Shown here in pieces: positions 18,125 through 24,894 of a stretch of 64,000 nt of DNA (the first letter of the stretch is position 1; every line of letters begins with the position of its first letter). A program made the position numbers and the translations under genes. The stretch is taken from the NCBI GenBank assembly GCA_048594975.1, contig JBMDXQ010000006.1, forward strand, positions 1 to 64,000, written 5' to 3'. Under the pieces are notes generated by a model that did not search any database, was not told where the DNA came from, and worked only from the letters and a program-made list of their open reading frames with translations. The DNA comes from JBMDXB01 sp048594975 (GTDB taxonomy: Bacteria > Acidobacteriota > Vicinamibacteria > Vicinamibacterales > 2-12-FULL-66-21).

Positions 18125-19513
18125 TCAGGGGACGGGCGGGATGTTCTTGTTGTGGTGGAACGCGTTCCCGGGGTCGTACCGGGCCTTGACCGCGGCGAGC
18201 CGCGAATAGGTGCTGGCTCCATAGGCCTCGCGGACGCGGCTCGTGTCGTCGTCGGCGTCGAGGAAGTTCACGTAGACGCCGGCACGGTGGGGTTGCAGCG
18301 CACCGACGAACGCTCGGGCCCACGCCGTCTCCGCTCCCCCGACGATGTCGGCCTGCTCCGGGAGCCACGCCGCGTCGATGACCATGTTGTGCGCGACTTC
18401 GCGGCCCGGGTAGGCGGTGGCGTCCCGCCGTACCTGGGCGACGGCGCCGCCCATGTGGAAGATGGCTGCGTACGACCTCGGTGACGTTGCGCGGTAGGCG
18501 TGCTCGGCGACGACGTCGACGACCTCGTCGGTGAGGCGGGTGAGGCTCGTGGCCTTCCAGTAGTAGTGCCAGCCATGAGGGACGGTGTCGTCGATGCTCC
18601 GCTGGTGGTCGACGTACAGGGTGGGCCCGACGAGGTCGGCCAGTGGGGAACCGAACTCGCGGAGTGGACGGACGGCGCGCTCACCATCTTCGACGCCTCC
18701 GGCGTAGCAGCTCGCCACCGCAATCGCCGGCCGGAAATGCAGCTGGTCGCGGACGGCAGGCAGCGGTGGAATCGTGCCCAGCCGGACGATGGTGCCGAGC
18801 TCGTCCGGCGCGTCGGTGACGAAGTCGCGGTAGAAGCGCAGGACGTCAGCGGTGTCCTCGGCCGCCCAGAACACCGGTCCGGCCAACACGGTGGGTCCGA
18901 CCGGGTGCAACCGGAAGCGGAACGACGTCACCACTCCGAAGTTGCCGCCCCCGCCCCGCAGTGCCCAGAACAGCTCGGGGTGATCGTCGGTCGATGCCCG
19001 GAGGACGCCGCCATCGGCCGTGACCACCTCGGCTTCGGCGAGGTTGTCGACGACGAGCCCGTGCTTGCGCATGAGCCAGCCGATGCCGCCGCCCAGGCTG
19101 ACGCCCCCGACGCCGGTGTGGCTGACGATGCCACCCGTGGTGGCCAGACCGTGTCGCTGGGTCGCGTGGTCGACGTCGCCCCACAGTGCGCCACCCTGGA
19201 CGCGGGCCGTGCGCCCCGCGGGATCGACCGTGACGGCGCGCATCGCCGAGAGATCGATCACGATGCCGTCGTCACAGACGGCGGTGCCGGCGACATTGTG
19301 ACCTCCCCCACGTACGGCGACGTCGAGATCGTGCGTCCGGGCGAAACGCACTGCGGCGGCCACATCCGTGGCGTCGTGGCAGCGGGCGACGAGCCGGGGC
19401 CGCCGCTCGACGCTGCCGTTCCAGACGGCGCGGGCGCCGTCATAGCCATCGTGGTCGGGAGCGATCACGTCGCCCCGGAACCCGGCGATCGGCATCGTGG
19501 TTGGTGCTGTCAT
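18125..19513 (-). CDS. FAD-dependent oxidase of the berberine-bridge type
   Basis: A 462-residue flavoprotein with an N-terminal PCMH FAD domain and C-terminal BBE segment (YGASTYSRLAAVKARYDPGNAFHHNKNI). The histidine that carries FAD is in VRGGGHNVAGTA near residue 72. The second attachment cysteine of bicovalent members (G-x-C-x-x-V-G) is missing: the stretch reads GGIVSHTGVGGVSLGGG, so FAD is probably held by one bond. ATG at 19513 has GGGAGG just upstream. It is divergent from an HxlR-type regulator with only a few tens of bases between, so it is the likely regulated target. Substrate unknown. Confidence 0.88.
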   Translation of the reverse strand: MTAPTTMPIAGFRGDVIAPDHDGYDGARAVWNGSVERRPRLVARCHDATDVAAAVRFARTHDLDVAVRGGGHNVAGTAVCDDGIVIDLSAMRAVTVDPAGRTARVQGGALWGDVDHATQRHGLATTGGIVSHTGVGGVSLGGGIGWLMRKHGLVVDNLAEAEVVTADGGVLRASTDDHPELFWALRGGGGNFGVVTSFRFRLHPVGPTVLAGPVFWAAEDTADVLRFYRDFVTDAPDELGTIVRLGTIPPLPAVRDQLHFRPAIAVASCYAGGVEDGERAVRPLREFGSPLADLVGPTLYVDHQRSIDDTVPHGWHYYWKATSLTRLTDEVVDVVAEHAYRATSPRSYAAIFHMGGAVAQVRRDATAYPGREVAHNMVIDAAWLPEQADIVGGAETAWARAFVGALQPHRAGVYVNFLDADDDTSRVREAYGASTYSRLAAVKARYDPGNAFHHNKNIPPVP

Positions 19514-19527
19514 CGTTCCTCCCGTCG

Positions 19528-20328
19528 TTGCGGTCATCGCAACAGCGGGGCGCACCGAGGAGAAGTCAGCGAGCTGGACTTCGAAGCAAAGAATCTGGAC
19601 TTCACCGCGGACGACCGGAGCGCGACACTTCGTTCACGAGGACCTATGGCCAGTACTGCCCGATCGCCCGTGGCGCGGAGATCTTCGCTGAGCGGTGGAC
19701 GCCGGTGATCATCCGCAACGTGCACCTGGGCTGTACGACGTTCGGCGAGATCCTCGAAGGGGCACCCGGACTCTCCCGCACCCTTCTCACCCAACGTCTC
19801 AAGCAGCTCGAACGCTTCGGCATCATCGAGTCGGCACCGAAGGCTCGGGGGCGCGGTCACCGCTACCAGCTGACGAGCTCTGGCCACGACCTCTTCAAGG
19901 TCTGCCAGACGCTCGGCGAGTGGGGAGCGCGGTGGCTCGAGATCGCTCCCGAGGACCTCGATCCCTTCGTCGCCCTGTGGTCGATGTGCAACGCGCTCCG
20001 CCGGGATCGACTCCCGGGTCAACGCGTGGTCGTCCGGCTCGACTTCACCGGCTTCCGGCCGCACGAGCGGTACTGGTTGCTGCTCGAGCACGGCGAGGTC
20101 GAGCTGTGCAAGACCTATGCCGGGCTCGATGAGGACCTCTACGTGACCGCCGACGCCGAAGCGTTCGTGAAGTGGCACGCCGGCCAGCTCGCCTGGGCGG
20201 ATGCGACGGGCGACTCCCGGATCCGGCTCGACGGCCCGTCGTGGCTCGTCCGGGCGTTCCCGACGTGGAACAGCCGCAGCGCGTTCGCCCACATCAAGCC
20301 CGACATCCGCGCCGCGACCGTCACCTGA
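19528..20328 (+). CDS. HxlR-type regulator with C-terminal SCP2-like domain
   Basis: A winged-helix regulator. The HxlR domain begins at TYGQYCPIARGAEIFAERWTPVIIRN, with recognition region GLSRTLLTQRLKQLERFGII; the conserved cysteine is in QYCPIA. About 100 further residues (VVVRLDFTGF...YVTADAEAFVKWHAGQLAW) look like an SCP2/sterol-carrier-type domain, a known partner of actinobacterial HxlR proteins. The start is unresolved: between 19531 and the domain there is no ATG, GTG or TTG in frame, so TTG at 19528 (or GTG 19504) would have to be used and would add about 30 odd residues overlapping the divergent promoter. It most likely controls the adjacent flavoprotein oxidase. Confidence 0.75.
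   Translation: MRSSQQRGAPRRSQRAGLRSKESGLHRGRPERDTSFTRTYGQYCPIARGAEIFAERWTPVIIRNVHLGCTTFGEILEGAPGLSRTLLTQRLKQLERFGIIESAPKARGRGHRYQLTSSGHDLFKVCQTLGEWGARWLEIAPEDLDPFVALWSMCNALRRDRLPGQRVVVRLDFTGFRPHERYWLLLEHGEVELCKTYAGLDEDLYVTADAEAFVKWHAGQLAWADATGDSRIRLDGPSWLVRAFPTWNSRSAFAHIKPDIRAATVT
19574..19603. promoter_or_regulatory. Direct repeat CTGGACTTC, possible operator
   Basis: Two exact copies of CTGGACTTC (19574-19582 and 19595-19603) are spaced 21 bases, two helical turns, near the start of the HxlR-type gene and between it and the divergent oxidase. The spacing fits binding of a dimeric regulator on one DNA face. Confidence 0.4.
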
Positions 20329-20440
20329 CGCATCGCCCCCGCACTACGCTTCGCTGCGTTGGCGAGGGATCCGTGCTCGACCATCGCTGAGGGCGGGCCC
20401 ACCTCGTTCTGGTTCGCGCGTCGTGTGAGGGAGACGAACG

Positions 20441-21997
20441 ATGGCTTTCGTGTTCACCAGTCCGCTGCCGCCGATCAGCATTCCGGCCTCGCCGTTGACG
20501 CCGTACGTCCTCGAGCGTTCCGGCCGGCTGGCCGAGAAGGCGGCGTTCATCGACGGGGCGACTGGCCGGACGATGACGTACGCCGAGTTCGACGACGCCG
20601 TGCGCCGTCAAGCGGGCGGCTGGCTGGAGGCCGGACTGGCGAAGGGTGAAGTCGTCGCCGTGATGGCACCCAACTGTCCCGACTACGGCGTCGTCTTCCA
20701 CGCCGTCGCCCTCGCTGGTGGCGTCGTCACCACGGTCAACCCGACGTACACCGCGGGCGAGGTGCATCACCAGCTCGTCGACTCGGGCGCGACGCGCCTG
20801 GTGACGGTCCCAACGTTCCTGGAGATGGCGATGGCCGCGATCGCCGACTCGGCCGTCAGGGAGGTGTACGTCATCGGCGAGGCCGAGGGCCACGCCTCGA
20901 TCGCCTCGCTGGCCGGCGCGGCGCTCGCCGAGCAGGTGCCTGTGGATCTCGACGACGTGGTCGTGCTGCCGTACTCGTCCGGCACGACGGGTCTGGCGAA
21001 GGGCGTGATGCTCACCCACCGCAACCTTGTCTCGAACATCGAGCAGGCGCTGGCCACGGTCGGGGTGTCCGGCAACGACGCCTTCGTGGCCGTGCTGCCG
21101 TTCTTCCACATCTACGGGATGCAGGTGCTGCTGAACCTGGGACTGCGGGCCGGCTCGACGATCGTCACGATGCCGCGCTTCGATCTCGAGCAGTTCCTGT
21201 CGTTGCATCAGGAGCACCGCCTCACGCGCGCGTTCGTCGCTCCACCGATGGTCGTCGCGCTGGCGAAGCATCCGGTTGTCGACAGCTACGACCTGTCGGC
21301 GTTGGAGTGGATCCTCTCGGGCGCGGCTCCGCTGTCGGCCGACCTCGCCGTCGAGTGCGGCCAGCGGCTGGGCTGCGAGGTCGTGCAGGGCTACGGCATG
21401 ACCGAGCTCTCACCGGTGAGCCACGCCACGCCGTCGGGCGGGTTCAAGCCCGGGTCGGTGGGCGTGACGGTCCCGAACACCGAGGTCCAGATCGTCGATC
21501 CGGCGACGGGATCGTCGCTGGGTGTCGGCGACGACGGTGAGATCTGGGTGCGCGGTCCGCAGGTGATGAAGGGCTACCTCAACAACGAGGCGGCGACGAG
21601 AGCCACGATCGATGAGAATGGCTGGCTCCACACCGGCGACATCGGCCACATCGACGACGACGGCCACCTCTTCGTCGTCGACCGGCTCAAGGAGCTGATC
21701 AAGTACAAGGGCTTCCAAGTTCCGCCGGCCGAGCTCGAGGCGCTGCTGCTCACGCATCCGGACATCGCCGACGTCGGCGTCATCGGCCTACCCGACGAGG
21801 AGGCGGGCGAGATCCCCGCCGCCTACGTCGTGCTCAAGCCAGGGCGGGATACCAGCGCCGCCGACATCCAACGGTTCGTGGCCGACAACGTCGCCAACTA
21901 CAAGCAGGTCCGGAAGCTGATGTTCGTCGACGCGATCCCGAAGTCGCCCTCCGGCAAGATCCTGCGTCGCGTGCTGCGCGACCAAGCTGCGCCGTAG
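20441..21997 (+). CDS. AMP-forming acyl-CoA synthetase (4-coumarate-CoA-ligase-like)
   Basis: A 518-residue ANL-superfamily ligase that activates a carboxylic acid to acyl-AMP then acyl-CoA. Core motifs: P-loop YSSGTTGLAKGVMLTHRN (about 185), GYGMTELSP (about 315), the hinge HTGDIGHIDDDGHLFVVDRLKELIKYKGFQVPP (about 400) and the catalytic lysine in PKSPSGKILRRVL near residue 508. The sequence is closest to the 4CL/long-chain branch; the acid cannot be predicted. Starts at ATG with GAGGGAG about 11 bases upstream. Monocistronic-looking, cytosolic. Confidence 0.92.
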   Translation: MAFVFTSPLPPISIPASPLTPYVLERSGRLAEKAAFIDGATGRTMTYAEFDDAVRRQAGGWLEAGLAKGEVVAVMAPNCPDYGVVFHAVALAGGVVTTVNPTYTAGEVHHQLVDSGATRLVTVPTFLEMAMAAIADSAVREVYVIGEAEGHASIASLAGAALAEQVPVDLDDVVVLPYSSGTTGLAKGVMLTHRNLVSNIEQALATVGVSGNDAFVAVLPFFHIYGMQVLLNLGLRAGSTIVTMPRFDLEQFLSLHQEHRLTRAFVAPPMVVALAKHPVVDSYDLSALEWILSGAAPLSADLAVECGQRLGCEVVQGYGMTELSPVSHATPSGGFKPGSVGVTVPNTEVQIVDPATGSSLGVGDDGEIWVRGPQVMKGYLNNEAATRATIDENGWLHTGDIGHIDDDGHLFVVDRLKELIKYKGFQVPPAELEALLLTHPDIADVGVIGLPDEEAGEIPAAYVVLKPGRDTSAADIQRFVADNVANYKQVRKLMFVDAIPKSPSGKILRRVLRDQAAP

Positions 21998-22098
21998 AGC
22001 GCTGTCCCGGGCGCGTGAGCGCGTCGGGTGAATTGTGGTTCTGCGTCGATCGGGTACTGACCCGCCGACTCGTCCGGCGGTCGGCGTCGTTCGAGCCA

Positions 22099-22188
22099 TC
22101 TGGGCGCGCTGCGTCCCGGATCCGAGACGGACCGCGCCCAGAAGCGTCGGTGAGACGCTCCGCGCCCAGAAGCGTCAGCGAGACGCTC
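22099..22188. repeat. Palindromic repeat, TCTGGGCGCG family, copy 2
   Basis: Arms TCTGGGCGCG (22099-22108) and CGCGCCCAGA (22133-22142) bracket a GAGAC-containing core. From 22133 a 28-base unit (CGCGCCCAGAAGCGTC, three variable bases, GAGACGCTC) is repeated at 22161 with differences only in the variable triplet. It ends 12 bases from the fdhE stop codon, tying fdhE to the left-part genome. Confidence 0.75.
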
Positions 22189-22200
22189 CGCAGCCGCGCG

Positions 22201-23034
22201 TCAGACGCCGGCCAACGACCGGGTCAGCCGGGAGTAGCCCTGTTCTCGCGCCCAGACGTCGAGGGTGAGGGTGGCGACGTCGTCCACGAGGGGCACGACA
22301 TCGCGGCCGCCGCCCTGGCGGAGGTCGAAGGTCTTGATGTACGCCCGGCACGTCGAGCAGGTGTCGACGCGAGTGGCCCGCCGGTGCGCGACGCAGTACG
22401 AGACGAGCGCACTCGAGTCGTCCTCGCCGCAGGCGACGCACCGGGCGCGGGAGAACCGCCATGTGCTCGCACAGCGACCACACACCAACGACCGGGGTGA
22501 GCCGGCCATGAACTCACCGCTCTCCTCGGCGATGACCGACACGTGCGCGGGACCGCCGCATACCGGGCAGGCCCCACCGTTCCAGTCCTCGCCGACGACC
22601 GCCTCTCGGGCCGCCCGCTCGAGAACCGGTCCGGCCGCGGCGTACAGCCAGAATCCGAGCCGGGCCTCGACGAGGGCGAGGTCGTCGAGCCACGTCTCCA
22701 CGCACGCGGCGAGCTCCGACGGCGCCATCCGCGACAGTGCGTCCGCCGCGTCGCCGAGCGCGGCGGTGGCCGCAGCGCCAATGGCGGCGATGGTCAGCGG
22801 CAGCTCCTGCACGATCTCCTCCGCCGCTTGGGCGGTGTCGAGCAGTGGCCCGTAGCCGCCTGAAGCGAGCGCCGCGGGGCGAGGCTCGTCGAACCGCACC
22901 GCCTGGTGCCGGAGAACGAGACGCATCAGCCGGAGCGGGTCGTGGGCCACTCCCGGCGCACCTGCCAAGATGTCGTCAGCGCGCCCGATGCGGGCTGCGT
23001 AGTCGCCTGGTCCGCCCCGCCCGCTGCGCCTCAC
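22201..23034 (-). CDS. fdhE: Formate dehydrogenase accessory protein FdhE
   Basis: A 277-residue FdhE-type protein. GTG at 23034 overlaps the fdhC stop by four bases (GTGA). The C-terminal half carries rubredoxin-like CxxC pairs: CPVCGGPAHVSV, CGRCASTWRFSRARCVACG and CSTCRAYIKTFD, which bind iron in the E. coli protein. FdhE is required for maturation of respiratory formate dehydrogenases, acting in the cytoplasm on the catalytic subunit. It is last in the fdhA-fdhB-ORF37-fdhC-fdhE order. Confidence 0.92.
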   Translation of the reverse strand: MRRSGRGGPGDYAARIGRADDILAGAPGVAHDPLRLMRLVLRHQAVRFDEPRPAALASGGYGPLLDTAQAAEEIVQELPLTIAAIGAAATAALGDAADALSRMAPSELAACVETWLDDLALVEARLGFWLYAAAGPVLERAAREAVVGEDWNGGACPVCGGPAHVSVIAEESGEFMAGSPRSLVCGRCASTWRFSRARCVACGEDDSSALVSYCVAHRRATRVDTCSTCRAYIKTFDLRQGGGRDVVPLVDDVATLTLDVWAREQGYSRLTRSLAGV

Positions 23035-23714
23035 GAGGCCGTCTCGGCTTCGTCCGCCCGGCGGACGCGCTGCTCCCGGAACCATCGCGGGTGATGATGA
23101 GCCGCCCAGGCGGTGCTGACGCGTCCCGACGTCATCCCGGCCATCGTGCCGGGGAACACCAGCGCCGACAGGAGGACGTGGATGATGAACCCGGCCACCG
23201 CGAGGAGGAACACGACGTGGTGGAGAAACCTCGACCACTGCAGTAGTCCGGAACCCCAGCTCGAGGGGAACCACAGCGGGATGCCGGTGAGCAGGAGGAA
23301 CACGGCGAAGACGACCGAGAACCAGAAGTACAGCTTCTGGCCGGCATTCCACCGGCCGTTGTCGACGTCGTTCTGTCCGGTCGATGCGTACTGCCAGATC
23401 CGCTTGAGCCACAACCGGTCCTCAGCGTCGGTGCGCATCGGCTTTGCCCAGATGACGAGCATCACGAGGATGCCGGCGGTGAAGGCGACGCCGATCCACG
23501 GGTGAGCGGCGCGCATCGTCTGTCCGCCGCCGAACAGGCCGGAGAGCCAGTACAGCCGCGGGTAGCCGAGGGCCAAGCCGGACAGCATCAGGGCGACGAA
23601 CGTGATCGCCACCGTCCAGTGCACGATCCGTTCGAACAGGTTGTAGCGCGGGAGCCGCTCGTCGTGTACGGCGTGGTCGCGGGTCTGGACGGCTGGAGCG
23701 GCGACGGTGCTCAC
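23031..23714 (-). CDS. fdhC: Formate dehydrogenase cytochrome b556 (gamma) subunit
   Basis: A 227-residue integral membrane subunit with four helices (about 33-53, 73-95, 130-152, 163-188). It carries electrons from the iron-sulfur subunit through two b hemes to quinone. Candidate heme ligands are His32 (FERIVHWTVAI), His70 (RAAHPWIGVAF) and the His pair in WSRFLHHVVFLLAVAGFIIH. GTG at 23714 overlaps the stop of the small upstream ORF (GTGA), and the start codon is inside one arm of a 16-bp inverted repeat that could mask it until the small ORF is translated. Confidence 0.92.
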   Translation of the reverse strand: MSTVAAPAVQTRDHAVHDERLPRYNLFERIVHWTVAITFVALMLSGLALGYPRLYWLSGLFGGGQTMRAAHPWIGVAFTAGILVMLVIWAKPMRTDAEDRLWLKRIWQYASTGQNDVDNGRWNAGQKLYFWFSVVFAVFLLLTGIPLWFPSSWGSGLLQWSRFLHHVVFLLAVAGFIIHVLLSALVFPGTMAGMTSGRVSTAWAAHHHPRWFREQRVRRADEAETAS

Positions 23715-23775
23715 TGGTGCACCACCCCACTGAGAAGCAGATCACCCAATGTCCGTGCCTGGTGCACCAGTGAGC
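23709..23775 (-). promoter_or_regulatory. 16-bp inverted repeat enclosing the fdhC start
   Basis: TGGTGCACCAGTGAGC (minus strand, 23724-23709) is perfectly complementary to GCTCACTGGTGCACCA (23775-23760), with a 35-base loop. The first arm contains the GTG start of fdhC and the stop of the 37-residue ORF; the second arm is inside that ORF. In mRNA this hairpin would hide the fdhC start unless ribosomes are translating the small ORF. Confidence 0.7.
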
Positions 23776-23824
23776 CTTCAGCGCCGTAACGCTGATTCGC
23801 TCGCTCGAAGACTCCCTCGCTCAT
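23711..23824 (-). CDS. 37-residue ORF between fdhB and fdhC
   Basis: ATG at 23824 overlaps the fdhB stop (ATGA) and the TGA at 23711-23713 overlaps the fdhC GTG. AAGGAGG inside the end of fdhB lies 7 bases before the ATG, the best ribosome site in the operon. The predicted peptide begins MSEGVFERANQRYGAEG, continues SLVHQARTLGDLLLSG and ends VVHQ. It is not clearly a membrane helix, has no cysteine, and matches no family I recognise. It may be a real small subunit or assembly factor, or a coupling peptide that opens the hairpin over the fdhC start. Existence is well supported by signals; function is unknown. Confidence 0.75.
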   Translation of the reverse strand: MSEGVFERANQRYGAEGSLVHQARTLGDLLLSGVVHQ

Positions 23825-24798
23825 TGCTCATCCTCCTTGCGGGCGACGTCGTCCTCGGTGGCGGGATCGAGCCGCGGCCCGTCCCCGCTCGACCCGACGC
23901 GCTCGCCTTCCCTTTCGTCGGCCGCCTCGGGCGGTGCCGTGACGGCCCCTCTGTCGCGCTGCGCCGCGGCCCGCTCGGCGCCGATCCTCTCGGCCTCGGC
24001 GATGGCATCGCCCTCGGCCGGCAGGGGCCGGCGCCCGGTGCGCAGCCAGTACAGGAAGCCCCCGATCACACCGGCCCACAGCGCCACGGCACCGACGCGG
24101 CGGAGGTTCTTCATCCCTCCGATGAAGCTGACGGTGCCCTTCACCTCCGGGTCCGCCGGCAGGCCGTAGTCGCCGAGCATCTCGCCGCGCGGGACGACGT
24201 ACATCATGTGCAGGCCGCCGACGCCGCTCGGGTCGTAGAGCATCGCGTCTTCGAACCCGCGCCCCTGCAGTTTGGCGACCTTCGTCTCGCCGTATGCGGT
24301 CATCTCCTCCTTGGTGCCGAAGCGGATCGCGCCCGTCGGGCACGCCTTGACGCACGCCGGCTCCATGCCGTCGGCGATGCGGTCGGAGCACATCGTGCAC
24401 TTGTAGACCTTCTTCGAGCGCTCGTCGAAGCGGGGGATGTCGAACGGGCAGCCGGCGATGCAGTACTGGCAGCCGATGCACTTCGTCTGATCGAAGTCGA
24501 CGATGCCGTTCTCGTACTGCACGATCGCACCCGGAGCGGGACAGGCGAGCAGGCAGCCCGGCTCGTCGCAGTGCAGGCAGCTGTCCTTGCGGATCAGCCA
24601 GGCGAGGTCACCGTTGTCGAGGTCGACCTCGGCGAAGCGCATCAGGTCCCACGTGTTGGCGGTGAGGTCCTTGTGGCTCTGGTAGCTCCCGAAGTTGAAC
24701 GTCTCCTCGTACTCGAGCTCGTTCCACGCCTTGCACGCGACCTCGCACGCCTTGCAGCCGATGCAGACCGTCGAGTCGGTGAGAAAGGCGGTGATCAC
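23821..24798 (-). CDS. fdhB: Formate dehydrogenase iron-sulfur (beta) subunit
   Basis: A 325-residue ferredoxin-type subunit with four 4Fe-4S cysteine clusters: CIGCKACEVACKAW, CDEPGCLLACP, CIGCQYCIAGCPFD and CTMCSDRI...ACVKACPTGAI. One transmembrane helix follows (VGAVALWAGVIGGFLYWL), then a charged 65-residue tail. It passes electrons from the catalytic subunit to cytochrome b556. GTG at 24798 is chosen; 22 further upstream residues possible in the same frame are a translation of CACGTG-type repeat DNA and lack a ribosome site. Its stop overlaps the 37-residue ORF. Confidence 0.93.
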   Translation of the reverse strand: MITAFLTDSTVCIGCKACEVACKAWNELEYEETFNFGSYQSHKDLTANTWDLMRFAEVDLDNGDLAWLIRKDSCLHCDEPGCLLACPAPGAIVQYENGIVDFDQTKCIGCQYCIAGCPFDIPRFDERSKKVYKCTMCSDRIADGMEPACVKACPTGAIRFGTKEEMTAYGETKVAKLQGRGFEDAMLYDPSGVGGLHMMYVVPRGEMLGDYGLPADPEVKGTVSFIGGMKNLRRVGAVALWAGVIGGFLYWLRTGRRPLPAEGDAIAEAERIGAERAAAQRDRGAVTAPPEAADEREGERVGSSGDGPRLDPATEDDVARKEDEQ

Positions 24799-24894
24799 GG
24801 TGTTACCCGGCACGTGGCACGTGGCGCGTCGGCACCTGGTATGTCCGCACGTCGCACGTGGCACGTCGCACGTGGCGCGTAAGGGTCACCTGCG
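24799..24894. repeat. CACGTG-rich repeat between fdhA and fdhB
   Basis: About 70 bases here are built from variants of GCACGTGGCACGTGGC and GCACGTCGCACGTGGC. It is unlike any left-part intergenic DNA and resembles the simple-repeat style of the right part. It is the most likely place of the change between the two genomes. Confidence 0.7.

Noticed and set aside
24799..24864. Longer fdhB start inside the CACGTG repeat
   Set aside because: The extra 22 residues are repeat translation rich in Cys/Arg/His and there is no ribosome site.
24799..24894. E-box-like CACGTG cluster as operator sites
   Set aside because: The units are irregular and continuous like other right-part simple repeats; no regulator gene is nearby.
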